A stretch of 16,111 nucleotides of DNA from JBBRYW01 sp038237235 (GCA_038237235.1 JBBRYW010000067.1:1-16111), one strand, 5' to 3'. Shown: positions 1 to 7,807, counted from the first letter of the stretch. Numbers and translations: made by a program. Notes: generated from the sequence alone by a model not told the origin.

Positions 1-1
1 G

Positions 2-142
2 CGCCGGTTGCCGGACGGCTTGTACTCCGTGCAGGTGAAGGCGGTCGACATCCGCGGCAACGTGGGTTCTCGCATCCAGGATTTCACCGTGTGCAACGTC
101 GACCCGCTCTCGTGCGGTTCCACGACGCCGCCGCCAGGCTAG
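2..142 (+). CDS. C-terminal end of a secreted Ig-like-domain protein (5' end outside window)
   Basis: Only the last 46 codons are visible. The frame reads RRLPDGLYSVQVKAVD, then RGNVGS, then DFTV, and ends in a short Thr/Pro-rich tail (STTPPPG) before TAG. A pattern of LPDG-x-Y-x-V-x-V-x-A-x-D, a turn with GN, and a final strand is typical of the last strands of bacterial Ig-like or fibronectin-type domains in exported proteins. Two cysteines lie near the end (TVCNVDPLSCGS). The N-terminal part, including any signal peptide, is outside the window, so the full architecture cannot be judged. The gene converges on the minus-strand kynureninase-like gene and shares its stop region with it. Confidence 0.6.
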   Translation, partial: RRLPDGLYSVQVKAVDIRGNVGSRIQDFTVCNVDPLSCGSTTPPPG

Positions 143-1290
143 GCCGGCGCGAGATGATCGCGGTAGAGGCCCGTCTCCACGATCTCGGCGACCAGCGAGG
201 CGGCGAAGTGAAGCTCGTCGTCGCTCGTGAAGAAATGAGGCCCGAACCGCAGCCCTGCGTCCGGGCGGAAGTCGCAGATCACATCGCGCTCGTCCAGCGC
301 CAGGTGCACGGCCTCGAACTCGGGCGTGCGTACGGTTACAGTGCCGCCTCGGCGGCCCGGATCGGTCGGCCCGGTCAGCTCGAATCCGGACGTCTCGAGC
401 AGCCCGGCTAGCAGCGCCGTCTGGCGCATCGAGCTCTCGCGGATTCGCTCCACCCCGATCTCCTCGATCAGGTCGTAGCCGGCCGTGGCGGCGTAGAGCG
501 CCGGAACGTTCGGCGTGCCGGTCAGGAAGCGAGCGCTGCCAGGCGCATACTCGAGCTCGGGCTCGAAGGCGAAGGGACGGGCGTGAGCCTGCCAGCCGAC
601 CAGCGTGGGGCGAAGCACCTGAGCGAGGTCGGGGCGGACGTACAGCCACCCGGCTCCCGGGCCGCCGCAGAGCCACTTCACGCTTCCGCCGACCGCGAAG
701 TCCGTGCCGAGCCTCGTCACGTCAAGCGGAACAGTCCCGACCGACTGGTACGCGTCGAGCAGCACGAGGGCACCCACCTGGTGCGCGCGCGCGACGACCG
801 CCTCGACGTCTTGGATCTCGCCCGACTTGAACAGCACGTGGCTGAGGGGGACGACGAGCGTCCGCTCGTCCAGCGCCTCGACGAGCGCCTCGAGGTCGCG
901 CGACGCGACGAGCTCGGCCCCGCGCTCGGCCTGCGCCTGGTGCAGATAGCGCACGGATGGAAAGTCCTCGACCATGTAGACGATGCGGCGCCGGTCGCCG
1001 TCGAAGCGCAGGCATGAGAGGACGACCGCCTCGGCGACCGTCACGTTCTGGTGCATGACGGTCGACCCAGCAGGCGCTCCGATCAGCCGGCCGACCTGGT
1101 CTCCGACCGTCATCGGCAGCTCCCACCAACCCTCGCTCCAGGCGCGCGCGCCGCGGGTCTTCCAGGCTTCCGCGTACGCGGCCAGCCGGGACTCGGCCTC
1201 CGCGGGCATCGCGCCCAACGAATGATTGATCAGGTACGTGGTCTCCGCCAGGATGGGAAACCGATCGCGGTAGTCGGTCAGGCTCCTCAC
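139..1290 (-). CDS. Kynureninase-like PLP-dependent enzyme (class V aminotransferase fold)
   Basis: The 383-residue fold-type I PLP enzyme has the features of the kynureninase branch of class V aminotransferases. HQNVT at residues 80-84 is the PLP-phosphate loop. FPS follows at 110-112. Asp179 in LLDAYQS should pair with the pyridine nitrogen. SVKWLCGGPG holds the Schiff-base lysine at Lys205, where kynureninases have a K-[YW]-L-x-x-GPG motif. TGTPNVPA near residue 258 is also typical. Kynureninase (EC 3.7.1.3) cleaves kynurenine or 3-hydroxykynurenine to anthranilates plus alanine in the cytosol, but relatives act on other substrates and no other tryptophan-catabolism gene is nearby, so the substrate is left open. 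Start is GTG at 1290 with no strong Shine-Dalgarno. It follows the epimerase gene by 30 bp and is probably co-transcribed. Length is slightly below the usual 400-420 residues. Confidence 0.8.
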   Translation of the reverse strand: MRSLTDYRDRFPILAETTYLINHSLGAMPAEAESRLAAYAEAWKTRGARAWSEGWWELPMTVGDQVGRLIGAPAGSTVMHQNVTVAEAVVLSCLRFDGDRRRIVYMVEDFPSVRYLHQAQAERGAELVASRDLEALVEALDERTLVVPLSHVLFKSGEIQDVEAVVARAHQVGALVLLDAYQSVGTVPLDVTRLGTDFAVGGSVKWLCGGPGAGWLYVRPDLAQVLRPTLVGWQAHARPFAFEPELEYAPGSARFLTGTPNVPALYAATAGYDLIEEIGVERIRESSMRQTALLAGLLETSGFELTGPTDPGRRGGTVTVRTPEFEAVHLALDERDVICDFRPDAGLRFGPHFFTSDDELHFAASLVAEIVETGLYRDHLAPA

Positions 1291-1320
1291 TGGGGCGACT
1301 CTAGATCAATCGTCTGGTGA

Positions 1321-2355
1321 TCAGGAGAGCCGCTTGAGCAGCCCGAGCGCCCGCTGGTCCCACGGAACACGATGGGTGACGCCCGCTGGGCGGCGAAGCC
1401 GCGTCCGGTGCTCGGCGTACCAGTCGTACGTCCCGACCAAGGCTTGCGCGTTCGAGAGCCGGGGCGACCAGCCGAGCAGGCGCTCGGCCTCCGACACGTC
1501 GACAAACGAGTCGCGGTGGGCGGTCTTGTAGTGCCATTCGGCGAGCGGTGACACGTGCAGGAGCTCGAGCACGCGCAAGGCGAGCTCGGCCGGCCTGGCC
1601 GGAATGGGCGTGATGCGGCTGGGCGACCGTGCGTGGTCGATAAGCGCCGCGAGGTCGGAGCGGACCGTCCCGAACTCCCGAGCCCCGACGTTCAGGACGG
1701 CGCCGGCCACAGGGGCCTCGGCCGAGCGGACGATCGCGTCGACGAGGTCTTCGACGGCGAGCAGCTGGTATCGGTTCGACCCGTCGCCCAGCACATAGAT
1801 GCGCCGGCCCTCTCGGACCCAGTCGAAGAGGATCTCGAAGACGCCAAGGCGCTCCGGCCCGATGAACGTCTTCGGGCGGAGCGTCACCACCTCCAGACCT
1901 CGCCCGCTCCAGGAGCGACCGACCGCTTCGGCCTGGATCTTCGAGCGGCCGTAGTGGCCCACGCCGACGAGCGGCGCGCCCTCACGAATCGGGTGAAACC
2001 TCGGAATGCCGTACACGGCGGTCGACGAGATCAGGATCGTGCGCGAGACCTCCGCGGCCGAGGCCGCGGCGAAGACGGACTCGGTCCCGCCGACGTTGAT
2101 CGATTGGATCGCGCCTCCGGCGGCCTGGATGGGAAGGGCCGCCGCGGCGTGCACGAGCACGTCCGCCCCTGTGCAGAGCCGGGCCGCGCGCCAGGGGTCC
2201 CGAACGTCGCCGCGGAGCTCCTCGACCGAGCGCTCGAGCTCAGCGTCGTCGAGCGCCGCGAGGTCGAGCGTGCGGACCCGGTGGCCGTCGGCGAGCAGCC
2301 GGCGCGCAAGGTGCAGACCGAGGAACCCGGCCCCGCCGGTGATCGCCCAGAGCAC
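1321..2355 (-). CDS. NAD(P)-dependent epimerase/dehydratase (extended SDR family)
   Basis: The 344-residue protein is a full-length extended short-chain dehydrogenase. The N-terminal Rossmann motif is GGAGFLG (residues 7-13). LRGDVRD at 48-53 is the usual acidic binding turn. The catalytic set is SST at 110-112 and YGRSK, giving Tyr135 and Lys139. LRPKTFIGP (159-167) matches the substrate-side motif of nucleotide-sugar epimerases and 3-beta-HSD-type enzymes, and LLGWSP near the C-terminus is the usual closing motif. It probably oxidises or epimerises a sugar nucleotide or a sterol-like alcohol with NAD(P), but the substrate cannot be read from sequence. Start is GTG at 2355. The gene sits 52 bp after the CopC-CopD gene and 30 bp before the kynureninase-like gene, all on the minus strand, which suggests one transcript. 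Confidence 0.85.
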   Translation of the reverse strand: MLWAITGGAGFLGLHLARRLLADGHRVRTLDLAALDDAELERSVEELRGDVRDPWRAARLCTGADVLVHAAAALPIQAAGGAIQSINVGGTESVFAAASAAEVSRTILISSTAVYGIPRFHPIREGAPLVGVGHYGRSKIQAEAVGRSWSGRGLEVVTLRPKTFIGPERLGVFEILFDWVREGRRIYVLGDGSNRYQLLAVEDLVDAIVRSAEAPVAGAVLNVGAREFGTVRSDLAALIDHARSPSRITPIPARPAELALRVLELLHVSPLAEWHYKTAHRDSFVDVSEAERLLGWSPRLSNAQALVGTYDWYAEHRTRLRRPAGVTHRVPWDQRALGLLKRLS

Positions 2356-2407
2356 TACTAGAAGATGGTTGGTCGGAAACTCGGGTGCCGCTCGAATTTC
2401 CGATCAG

Positions 2408-3718
2408 TCATCTTGGGGTGATCGCGCTCGTGGCCCGCTGCGTCGACGGCTGCGGCGGCGGCTTGGAGTCGACCAGCACCGCAGCGACCAACAGGACCGT
2501 CATGCCGACGATGCTCTCGGCGAGCAGGCTGCGGGAGAAGCCGGGGCCGGGCGCCGCCGCATCCTCCTTGCTCTCGAGCGCCGGACGAACGACGAAGTGA
2601 TGGAACGCACCCCAGGCAAGCGCGATCGCGACGAGGGCGAGCTTGATGAGCAGGACACGGCCGTAGCGCTCGTTCCAGAGATCCTCGAGCCGGGGCAGCC
2701 GCAGGACGCTGAGGTAGACGCCTGCCGAGATCACGACTCCGATCAGAACCGTCGCAAGCTTCGAGAAGGCGACGAACGCACGGCGTCGTAGCTCGGGCGC
2801 GGCCGGCCAGACGCCGATCGCGAGGTGGGCGAGGCCGCCGATCCAGATCGATGCGGCCGACAGGTGCACCCAGTCCGCGAGCTCCGAGAGCCACGACGAT
2901 CGCGCATCGACGGCCGAGTGGCCCGAGAGGGACAGCCCGGAGGCGAAACCGAGCGCGATGACGAGAGCGGGCGCGAGCAGGATCGTGCGGTCCGTCAGCC
3001 AGGAAAGGAAGACGAAGGCGGCCACCAGCGCGTAGCCGAGCGTCATCGCGACGAACGCCGTCCCGAACCGCGTTCCGTTCGCGAGCGGCGAGAGGTCCCC
3101 ATAGAGAAGCCGCCCGAACGGCAACTGCAGCGCGTCCTCGGCCCGAAGCAGGAAGGCGATGATCCCGGCCTCGATCGTTGCGACCGCACCCAGCCCGGTG
3201 AGGACGAAGAAGCGCCGCTCGACTGCCCGCGGGAGCGGGCCACGAAGGACGAGCAGGCGGAAGACGAGCCCGCCGATCAGCAGCGCGAGCGCGAGGAAAT
3301 ACAACCAGCGGACGACGTGCTCGGCTGTCGTCGGTCCGCCGGCGCCGTAGGCCTCGGTCGGCGGCGGCGCATTCGCCTTGACGCCGAAGGTGAAGACGCC
3401 GGAGACGACGTGACCGTCGGCCGAGAGCGCGTGCCAGCGGACCGTGTAGGCCCCTTTGAGAATCCGGCGGAGCGGCGCCGAGACGGCGCTCGGGCCGTCA
3501 CTTGCCGCCGCTCGCGACACCAGCTTGCCGGCGGCGGTCCACACCTCGATCGAGCCAGGCGAGATCTTGACGTCCTGGTCGAAGCGCAGGACGACACGCG
3601 CGGGTCCATCCGGCAGGCGCTCCCGAAATCCGGGTGAGGCGTGCGTGAGTGCCGCGTGGCCGAATGCGGCACCCGGAAACGCGAGCGCGCAGAAAGCGAC
3701 AGCGCCGATGCGCCTCAT
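2408..3718 (-). CDS. CopC-CopD fusion protein, copper-binding and copper transport membrane protein
   Basis: The 436-residue protein has a signal peptide (MRRIGAVAFCALAFPGAAFG), then a CopC domain starting HAALTHASP, so His21 would be the new N-terminus that binds Cu(II). The CopC domain ends with WHALSADGHVVSGVFTF, supplying Asp101 and His103, the other known Cu(II)-site residues. After a Pro-rich linker (about 117-130) comes a CopD domain with about eight membrane segments, including ASIWIGGLAHL and a late FHHFVV helix. Fused CopC-CopD (YcnJ-like) proteins bind copper outside the membrane and take part in its uptake or homeostasis. The start is ATG at 3718, because signal peptide and CopC begin there; the open frame upstream runs through the neighbouring gene and is not coding. 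The start overlaps the stop of the upstream gene by ATGA, implying translational coupling. Confidence 0.9.
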   Translation of the reverse strand: MRRIGAVAFCALAFPGAAFGHAALTHASPGFRERLPDGPARVVLRFDQDVKISPGSIEVWTAAGKLVSRAAASDGPSAVSAPLRRILKGAYTVRWHALSADGHVVSGVFTFGVKANAPPPTEAYGAGGPTTAEHVVRWLYFLALALLIGGLVFRLLVLRGPLPRAVERRFFVLTGLGAVATIEAGIIAFLLRAEDALQLPFGRLLYGDLSPLANGTRFGTAFVAMTLGYALVAAFVFLSWLTDRTILLAPALVIALGFASGLSLSGHSAVDARSSWLSELADWVHLSAASIWIGGLAHLAIGVWPAAPELRRRAFVAFSKLATVLIGVVISAGVYLSVLRLPRLEDLWNERYGRVLLIKLALVAIALAWGAFHHFVVRPALESKEDAAAPGPGFSRSLLAESIVGMTVLLVAAVLVDSKPPPQPSTQRATSAITPR

Positions 3719-4299
3719 CCGGAGGCGGTGACGGCCGCCTGCGAGAGGTGACCGAAAATGGGGGCGAGATTGCGGTCGCAGTAGAGCAGCACCGCGAACG
3801 CGAGGAGAGTCACCGCCAGTCCGCCCTGCCAGATCGGGGCCCATGGCCGGAGCGTCCGTCCGACCGGGAAGACGGAGCCGGCGATGGCGGTCCAGCCGAG
3901 CGCGTGGTGGAGAAATGCCGCGCGCGAGAAGAGCCAGCCGTTCTGCTCGTGGATCAGGAAGGCGGCGCCGGAGACGAGGAGCGCCAGCGCCATGGTCAGC
4001 TCCCAGTACCGGCTCTGGAGCTTCCCGCGAGCGAGTCCGAGCTGAGCCGCGCCTGCGAGCATCATGGCTTGCGCCCACGCGCTGTGGGCGAGCATGTGGA
4101 TGGTCGAGTTCGTGAAAAAGACCATCACCGGCCACATCAGCACGCCCATCGCGAAGGCCACGCCAGGCCAGAGATAGACCCGCCAGCGCCGTCGCCGCCA
4201 GACCTCGGGGCCGACGACCGCCTCGGTCAGCAGCAGGAGGCCCAGAAGCAGGAAGCCTGTGGCGAACATCCAGTGGACGTGCTCGGCGGGCGGCTGCAT
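3715..4299 (-). CDS. Histidine-rich polytopic membrane protein of the CopC-CopD cluster
   Basis: I do not recognise a named family. The 194-residue protein is almost entirely hydrophobic with about five or six membrane segments (near residues 9-28, 42-62, 66-90, 98-118, 126-145 and 155-174). Histidines lie at or near membrane boundaries: the N-terminal EHVHW, TIHMLAHSAW, LIHEQNGW and FLHHALGW. Paired membrane histidines of this kind can bind heme or copper, and its position between a small membrane protein and CopC-CopD, overlapping both, suggests a role in copper handling or oxidase assembly. This is inference from context. It starts with ATG at 4299, sharing TGATG with the upstream stop, and ends in ATGA with the CopC-CopD start. 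Confidence 0.75.
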   Translation of the reverse strand: MQPPAEHVHWMFATGFLLLGLLLLTEAVVGPEVWRRRRWRVYLWPGVAFAMGVLMWPVMVFFTNSTIHMLAHSAWAQAMMLAGAAQLGLARGKLQSRYWELTMALALLVSGAAFLIHEQNGWLFSRAAFLHHALGWTAIAGSVFPVGRTLRPWAPIWQGGLAVTLLAFAVLLYCDRNLAPIFGHLSQAAVTASG

Positions 4300-4574
4300 C
4301 AGCGCTCGTCCTCCTCGAGATCCTCGAACACGCTTGGTGCGACGACGAAGTGGAAGAAGGCACCGACGAGCATCACGAGCAGGGGCGGCTCGACGGCGAG
4401 GGTCCAGAAGCCGTGAGCATGCGGCTCGAGCAAGGCGATACGGTAGGGCTGGACGAGCGCCCAGAGGAGGCCCGCGAGGGCCGTCAGCGGGCCGAGGGCG
4501 GAGACGACCAGCAGGCGCGGCGACCGCCGTCGTGTCGTCTCCCGGCCGACGCTGCTGGCGAGTTGGGTGCTCAT
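4299..4574 (-). CDS. Small two-TM membrane protein, first gene of the copper-type cluster
   Basis: The 91-residue protein has a basic N-terminus (RETTRRRSPR), a first membrane segment near residues 22-41 (LLVVSALGPLTALAGLLWAL), a short loop with YRIALLEPHAHGFW that holds two histidines, a second membrane segment near 58-80, and a very acidic tail (FEDLEEDER). The basic end should stay in the cytoplasm, which places both termini inside and the His loop outside. I do not recognise a family. Its stop overlaps the start of the next gene as TGATG, so it is likely translated together with the 194-residue membrane protein and CopC-CopD. The loop histidines could join a metal site, but that is speculative. 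Confidence 0.7.
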   Translation of the reverse strand: MSTQLASSVGRETTRRRSPRLLVVSALGPLTALAGLLWALVQPYRIALLEPHAHGFWTLAVEPPLLVMLVGAFFHFVVAPSVFEDLEEDER

Positions 4575-4618
4575 GCGTTACTTCGACGAAACCGGATGCG
4601 CCGCGTACTCATTCCCGC

Positions 4619-4648
4619 AGTCTTGCTTCTGGGACCGGCGCCAGTCAA
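4619..4648 (-). promoter_or_regulatory. Candidate promoter for the minus-strand copper-type cluster
   Basis: On the minus strand TTGACT (4648-4643) is followed after 18 nt by AAGACT (4624-4619), upstream of the ATG at 4574. The -35 is close to consensus and the -10 is poor. Position and orientation suit the divergent gene cluster. Confidence 0.35.
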
Positions 4649-4689
4649 CGGGCAACCATTTGCGGCTGGTGTCAGCCGGGCGGACTGCG

Positions 4690-4695
4690 TACTAT
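4690..4695 (+). promoter_or_regulatory. -10 element TACTAT for a leaderless transcript
   Basis: TACTAT ends 7 nt before the GTG at 4703. No Shine-Dalgarno is visible, so transcription probably starts at or next to the start codon. The same geometry recurs at 5197 and 7960. Confidence 0.6.
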
Positions 4696-4702
4696 CGGCG
4701 CC

Positions 4703-5173
4703 GTGGCAGCTCGTGCGACTCTGCTCGCGCTCGCATTCTGTCCGGCTCTCCTCGCAACGGCGCCCGCCCTGGGCGCGATCGTGCCCCAGCAGGGAATCGC
4801 CGGTGTCCGGCTCGGGATGACGCAGGCGAAAGTCCGGGCGGTACTCGGAGCTCCGCAGCGGATGGTGCACGGGCGAAACGAGTTCGGGCGCTTCACCGAG
4901 CTTCGGTACCCGGGCCTGCGCGTCGCGTTTCAAGGCACCGCCTCGGTGTCGAACATCTCGACGACTCGCACGTCCGAGAAGACGGTCGGTACGGTCGGGG
5001 TCGGCTCGACCGAGAGTCAGGTGCGCATGCACGTGGGCGGGGTCCGCTGTAAGACCGAGTTCGGCTTTCGCCACTGCTTCCTCGGGCAGTTTCTCGCCGG
5101 TCACCGGGTGACCGATTTCTTCATCCGGCACGGTCGCGTGACGCGCGTCGACGTCGGCTTCGTCATCGACTGA
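4703..5173 (+). CDS. Small secreted protein with duplicated BamE/BLIP-like motif
   Basis: The 156-residue protein starts at GTG with a signal peptide (ARATLLALAFCPALLATAPALGA, cleavage near ALGA-IVPQ). The mature part contains GIAGVRLGMTQAKVRAVLG followed by a beta strand run (FTELRYPGLRVAFQG), then a second, weaker copy, VGVGSTESQVRMHVGGVRC. A G-[IV]-x-L-G-M-[ST]-x-x-[QE]-V motif followed by strands is typical of the SmpA/BamE and beta-lactamase-inhibitor-like (BLIP) fold, which usually comes as tandem repeats. Two cysteines (in VRCKTEF and RHCFLG) may form a disulfide. Function in this lineage is not known to me. The start was chosen because it gives a complete signal peptide and follows the -10 box by 7 nt. 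Longer frames upstream lack coding character. It is followed after 36 bp by the peptidase gene. Confidence 0.8.
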   Translation: MAARATLLALAFCPALLATAPALGAIVPQQGIAGVRLGMTQAKVRAVLGAPQRMVHGRNEFGRFTELRYPGLRVAFQGTASVSNISTTRTSEKTVGTVGVGSTESQVRMHVGGVRCKTEFGFRHCFLGQFLAGHRVTDFFIRHGRVTRVDVGFVID

Positions 5174-5196
5174 CGCGGTCGGCGCTCCGGCTCAGT

Positions 5197-5202
5197 CATA
5201 AT
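5197..5202 (+). promoter_or_regulatory. -10 element CATAAT for a leaderless peptidase transcript
   Basis: CATAAT ends exactly 7 nt before the GTG at 5210, with no Shine-Dalgarno between. This implies a separate leaderless promoter for the peptidase despite the close upstream gene. Confidence 0.6.
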
Positions 5203-5209
5203 CCGCGCG

Positions 5210-7066
5210 GTGGATGCGGCGCGAAAGGCTACGACGAGCGAGGCTCCGCCGACACCAGACCTTCCTCACTGGGACGTCAGCGGCGTCTTCCCCAGCCTCG
5301 AGTCGGGCGAGTTCGCTGCGGCGTTCGCGCGGCTGGCCGACGAGATCTCCGACCTCGCGGGCCTGCTCGATGCGCGTGGAATCAGCTCCGAGGGCGGCCC
5401 GCCGCCCGCCGGCGACGTTGCGGCTCTCTTCGACGAGGTCCTCACAGGCCTCAACGCGGTTCTTGATTCGGCGTGGACGATGGCCGCTTACATCTCAGCG
5501 TTCGTCACGACCGACTCTCGCGATCAGATCGCCCAGGCCCGCGACAGCGAGCTGCGCCAGCACTTCGCCCTCCTGACGAAGATCGAGACCCGGCTCACCG
5601 CCTGGATCGGCGTCCTCGACGTCGACGACCTGGTCGAGCGGTCGGAGACGGCGCGTGCGCACGAGTTCGCCGTGCGCCGTGCCAAGCAGGCGGCCGAGCA
5701 CCTGATGCCGCAACCGCAGGAGGAGCTGGCGGCCGATCTGGATCTCACGGGTGCGTCGGCCTGGGAGAAGCTTCACGGCGATGTGACGTCGCAGCTCGAG
5801 GTTCCCTTCTCGCGCCGGAACGCGGATGGATTGCGGAACCTGCCAATGAGCGAGATCCGCAGCCTTGCGCACGATCCTGACCGCGATCTCCGCCGTCAAG
5901 CCTACGAGGTGGAGCTGCATGCCTGGGAGCGCGTCGCGGTTCCGCTCGCGGCGGCCATGAACTCCATCAAGGGGCAGGTCAACCTGCTGAGCGGACGCAG
6001 AGGCTGGGAGTCGCCTCTCGACGAGGCGCTCTGGGCAAACCGGATCGACCGCGCGACGCTCGACGCGATGTTCTCCGCCGTACGAGAGGCGTTCCCCGAT
6101 CTTCGCCGCTACCTGCGGGCGAAGGCGCGCCTGCTCGGGCTGCCGGCGCTTGCCTGGTACGACCTGTTTGCCCCCGTCTCGGTCGGGTCGTCAGGCAACG
6201 GCCGGGTGTGGGACTTCCCGACCGCCGAGGCCTTCATCGTCGAGCAATTCGGGACCTACTCCGAGCGGATGCGCGCGTTTGGGGAGCGCGCATTTCGCGA
6301 GCGGTGGATTGACGCCGAGCCGCGGGCAGGCAAGTCCGATGGCGCCTTCTGCATGCAGCTCGTCGGCGACGAGTCCCGGATCCTCGCAAACTACACGGTC
6401 GCCTACGGCGGAGTCAGCACGCTCGCGCACGAGCTCGGCCACGGGTACCACAACCTCGTCAAGGCGCCGCTCACCGAGCTGCAGCGAAGGACGCCGTCGA
6501 CGCTGGCGGAGACGGCCAGCATCTTCTGCGAGACAATCGTGCGCCACGCGGCACTCGCCGAGGCCTCCGCGTCCGAGCAGCTCGAGATCCTCGAGGGAGC
6601 GCTGCAAGACACCACCCAGGTCACGCTCGACACCCTGAGCCGCTTTCTCTTCGAGGCCCGCGTCTTCGAGGCGCGGCGCGGACGGGAGCTCTCCTCCCCA
6701 GAACTCTGCGACCTGATGCTCGACGCGCAGAAGGAAACCTACGGCGACGGGCTGGACGCGAGTCTGCTGCATCCCTACATGTGGGCGGTCAAGCCCCATT
6801 ACTACAGCGAAGGATCGTTCTATAACTTCCCCTACACGTTCGGCCTGCTCTTCGGGCTCGGGCTCTACGCTCTCTACCAGGAGGACGCCGACTCCTTCCG
6901 CGCGAGCTACGACGACCTGCTCGCCTCCACGGGCTCCGCCGATGCGGCCACGCTGGCCGCTCGCTTCGACATCGACGTACATACACCCGACTTCTGGCGG
7001 GCGAGCCTCGGGATCATCCGCGAGGACATCGACCGCTTCGAGGCGCTGGCCATGCCGGCGGCCTGA
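5210..7066 (+). CDS. M3-family zinc metallopeptidase, oligoendopeptidase F-like
   Basis: The 618-residue protein has the length and layout of M3B oligoendopeptidases: a long helical N-terminal half and a C-terminal catalytic domain. The zinc site HELGH is at residues 407-411, with His407 and His411 as ligands and Glu408 as the catalytic base. Glu434 in STLAETASIFCE is the expected third ligand. GGVSTLAHELGHGYHN and the late YYSEGSFYNFPYTFGLLFGLGLY are strongly typical of the family. These enzymes cleave short peptides in the cytosol, and no signal peptide is seen (the N-terminus is acidic and Pro-rich). Start is GTG at 5210, preceded by a -10 box and no ribosome site. The ATG at 5213 lies in another frame. 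It is probably a housekeeping peptide-recycling enzyme. Confidence 0.93.
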   Translation: MDAARKATTSEAPPTPDLPHWDVSGVFPSLESGEFAAAFARLADEISDLAGLLDARGISSEGGPPPAGDVAALFDEVLTGLNAVLDSAWTMAAYISAFVTTDSRDQIAQARDSELRQHFALLTKIETRLTAWIGVLDVDDLVERSETARAHEFAVRRAKQAAEHLMPQPQEELAADLDLTGASAWEKLHGDVTSQLEVPFSRRNADGLRNLPMSEIRSLAHDPDRDLRRQAYEVELHAWERVAVPLAAAMNSIKGQVNLLSGRRGWESPLDEALWANRIDRATLDAMFSAVREAFPDLRRYLRAKARLLGLPALAWYDLFAPVSVGSSGNGRVWDFPTAEAFIVEQFGTYSERMRAFGERAFRERWIDAEPRAGKSDGAFCMQLVGDESRILANYTVAYGGVSTLAHELGHGYHNLVKAPLTELQRRTPSTLAETASIFCETIVRHAALAEASASEQLEILEGALQDTTQVTLDTLSRFLFEARVFEARRGRELSSPELCDLMLDAQKETYGDGLDASLLHPYMWAVKPHYYSEGSFYNFPYTFGLLFGLGLYALYQEDADSFRASYDDLLASTGSADAATLAARFDIDVHTPDFWRASLGIIREDIDRFEALAMPAA

Positions 7067-7125
7067 TCGCGGCACTGCGCAGGAGCTTCCGGCCCGACCG
7101 CGAGACGCCTGGCCCCCGAGGTGTC

Positions 7126-7131
7126 TATTGT
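7126..7131 (+). promoter_or_regulatory. Candidate -10 element (TATTGT)
   Basis: TATTGT lies about 40 nt upstream of the TTG at 7171. Unlike the leaderless genes nearby, this gene has a strong GGAAGGGGG ribosome site (7158-7166) four bases before the start, consistent with a short leader. Confidence 0.35.
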
Positions 7132-7170
7132 GGGACGGACTCGAGGGCGAACGAGAGGGAAGGGGGCAGC

Positions 7171-7632
7171 TTGCGACGTCCGCGGATGCCGATTTGGGTT
7201 CTACCTATCGCGGCTCTCGCCGCCGTCTTGAGCGCCGGCGCGTACGCGATCAGCTCCAAGAGCGCCCCTCCGCCCGCACCGCTCTCGCCGACCGAGGGGG
7301 CGACGCTTCCGCAGGGCAAGGCGGTCATATTCCGGGTCAGAGACACAGCGGGCAAGCCGACCTACGTCTGGGTCTACGTCTCGCGCTTGCCGAAGCGCGG
7401 CAAGGACGGGACATTCCCGTTCAAGAGTCGTGTCGAATTCGGAAAGGCGAAACCGGTGCGGCGTGGATCGACGACGTACGAGTTCAAGCCGAAGTACTAC
7501 GACTTCGACTGGATGAACAAGCCGGGGAAGTACTACTGGCAGCCGAGCAGGACCGACTGCGGCTACAAGCCAAAGGACTTCGGCGACTGCGAGAACGAGG
7601 GCCGCATCCGCTCGTTCACGATCAGGCCGTAA
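7171..7632 (+). CDS. Small secreted or membrane-anchored Ig-like protein of unknown function
   Basis: The 153-residue protein starts at TTG after a strong purine-rich ribosome site. The N-terminus is basic (MRRPRMP) and followed by one hydrophobic segment (IWVLPIAALAAVLSAGAYAI, residues 8-27), which is either an uncleaved anchor or a signal peptide. The outer part opens with a Pro-rich stretch and LSPTEGATLPQGKAVIFRV, then YVWVYVSR, and ends FTIRP. This resembles a fibronectin-type or Ig-like sandwich often found in actinobacterial cell-surface proteins. Two cysteines (TDCGYK and GDCENE) may pair. The domain is rich in Lys and Tyr (YEFKPKYYDFDW). No catalytic motif is visible and I cannot name a function. 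Confidence 0.75.
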   Translation: MRRPRMPIWVLPIAALAAVLSAGAYAISSKSAPPPAPLSPTEGATLPQGKAVIFRVRDTAGKPTYVWVYVSRLPKRGKDGTFPFKSRVEFGKAKPVRRGSTTYEFKPKYYDFDWMNKPGKYYWQPSRTDCGYKPKDFGDCENEGRIRSFTIRP

Positions 7633-7669
7633 CTGGCCGGCGCCGAGACGGGGGTCCGCTCGCCGGCAG
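7633..7669 (+). terminator. Hairpin after the small secreted protein gene
   Basis: GCCGGCG (7636-7642) pairs with CGCCGGC (7661-7667), extended by CTG/CAG with one bulge. The hairpin begins at the stop codon. No U-run follows, so termination is uncertain. Confidence 0.3.
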
Positions 7670-7807
7670 GTACGCGGGGTGAGCCTCACGAAGCGTTGAC
7701 CTGGATATCCCGTCCGCGTGTCGGCCGAGGACTTCGCCTCCGCCCGCGATGCACTGGCACCTATCGACATGGCAACCACCAAGAAAAACGCGCTAGGCGC
7801 CCACGCA

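Noticed and set aside
3719..4363. An in-frame upstream extension of the CopC-CopD reading frame that would make a 651-residue protein
   Set aside because: The added part is Arg/Pro-rich, overlaps two membrane-protein genes in another frame, and would place the signal peptide in the middle of the protein.
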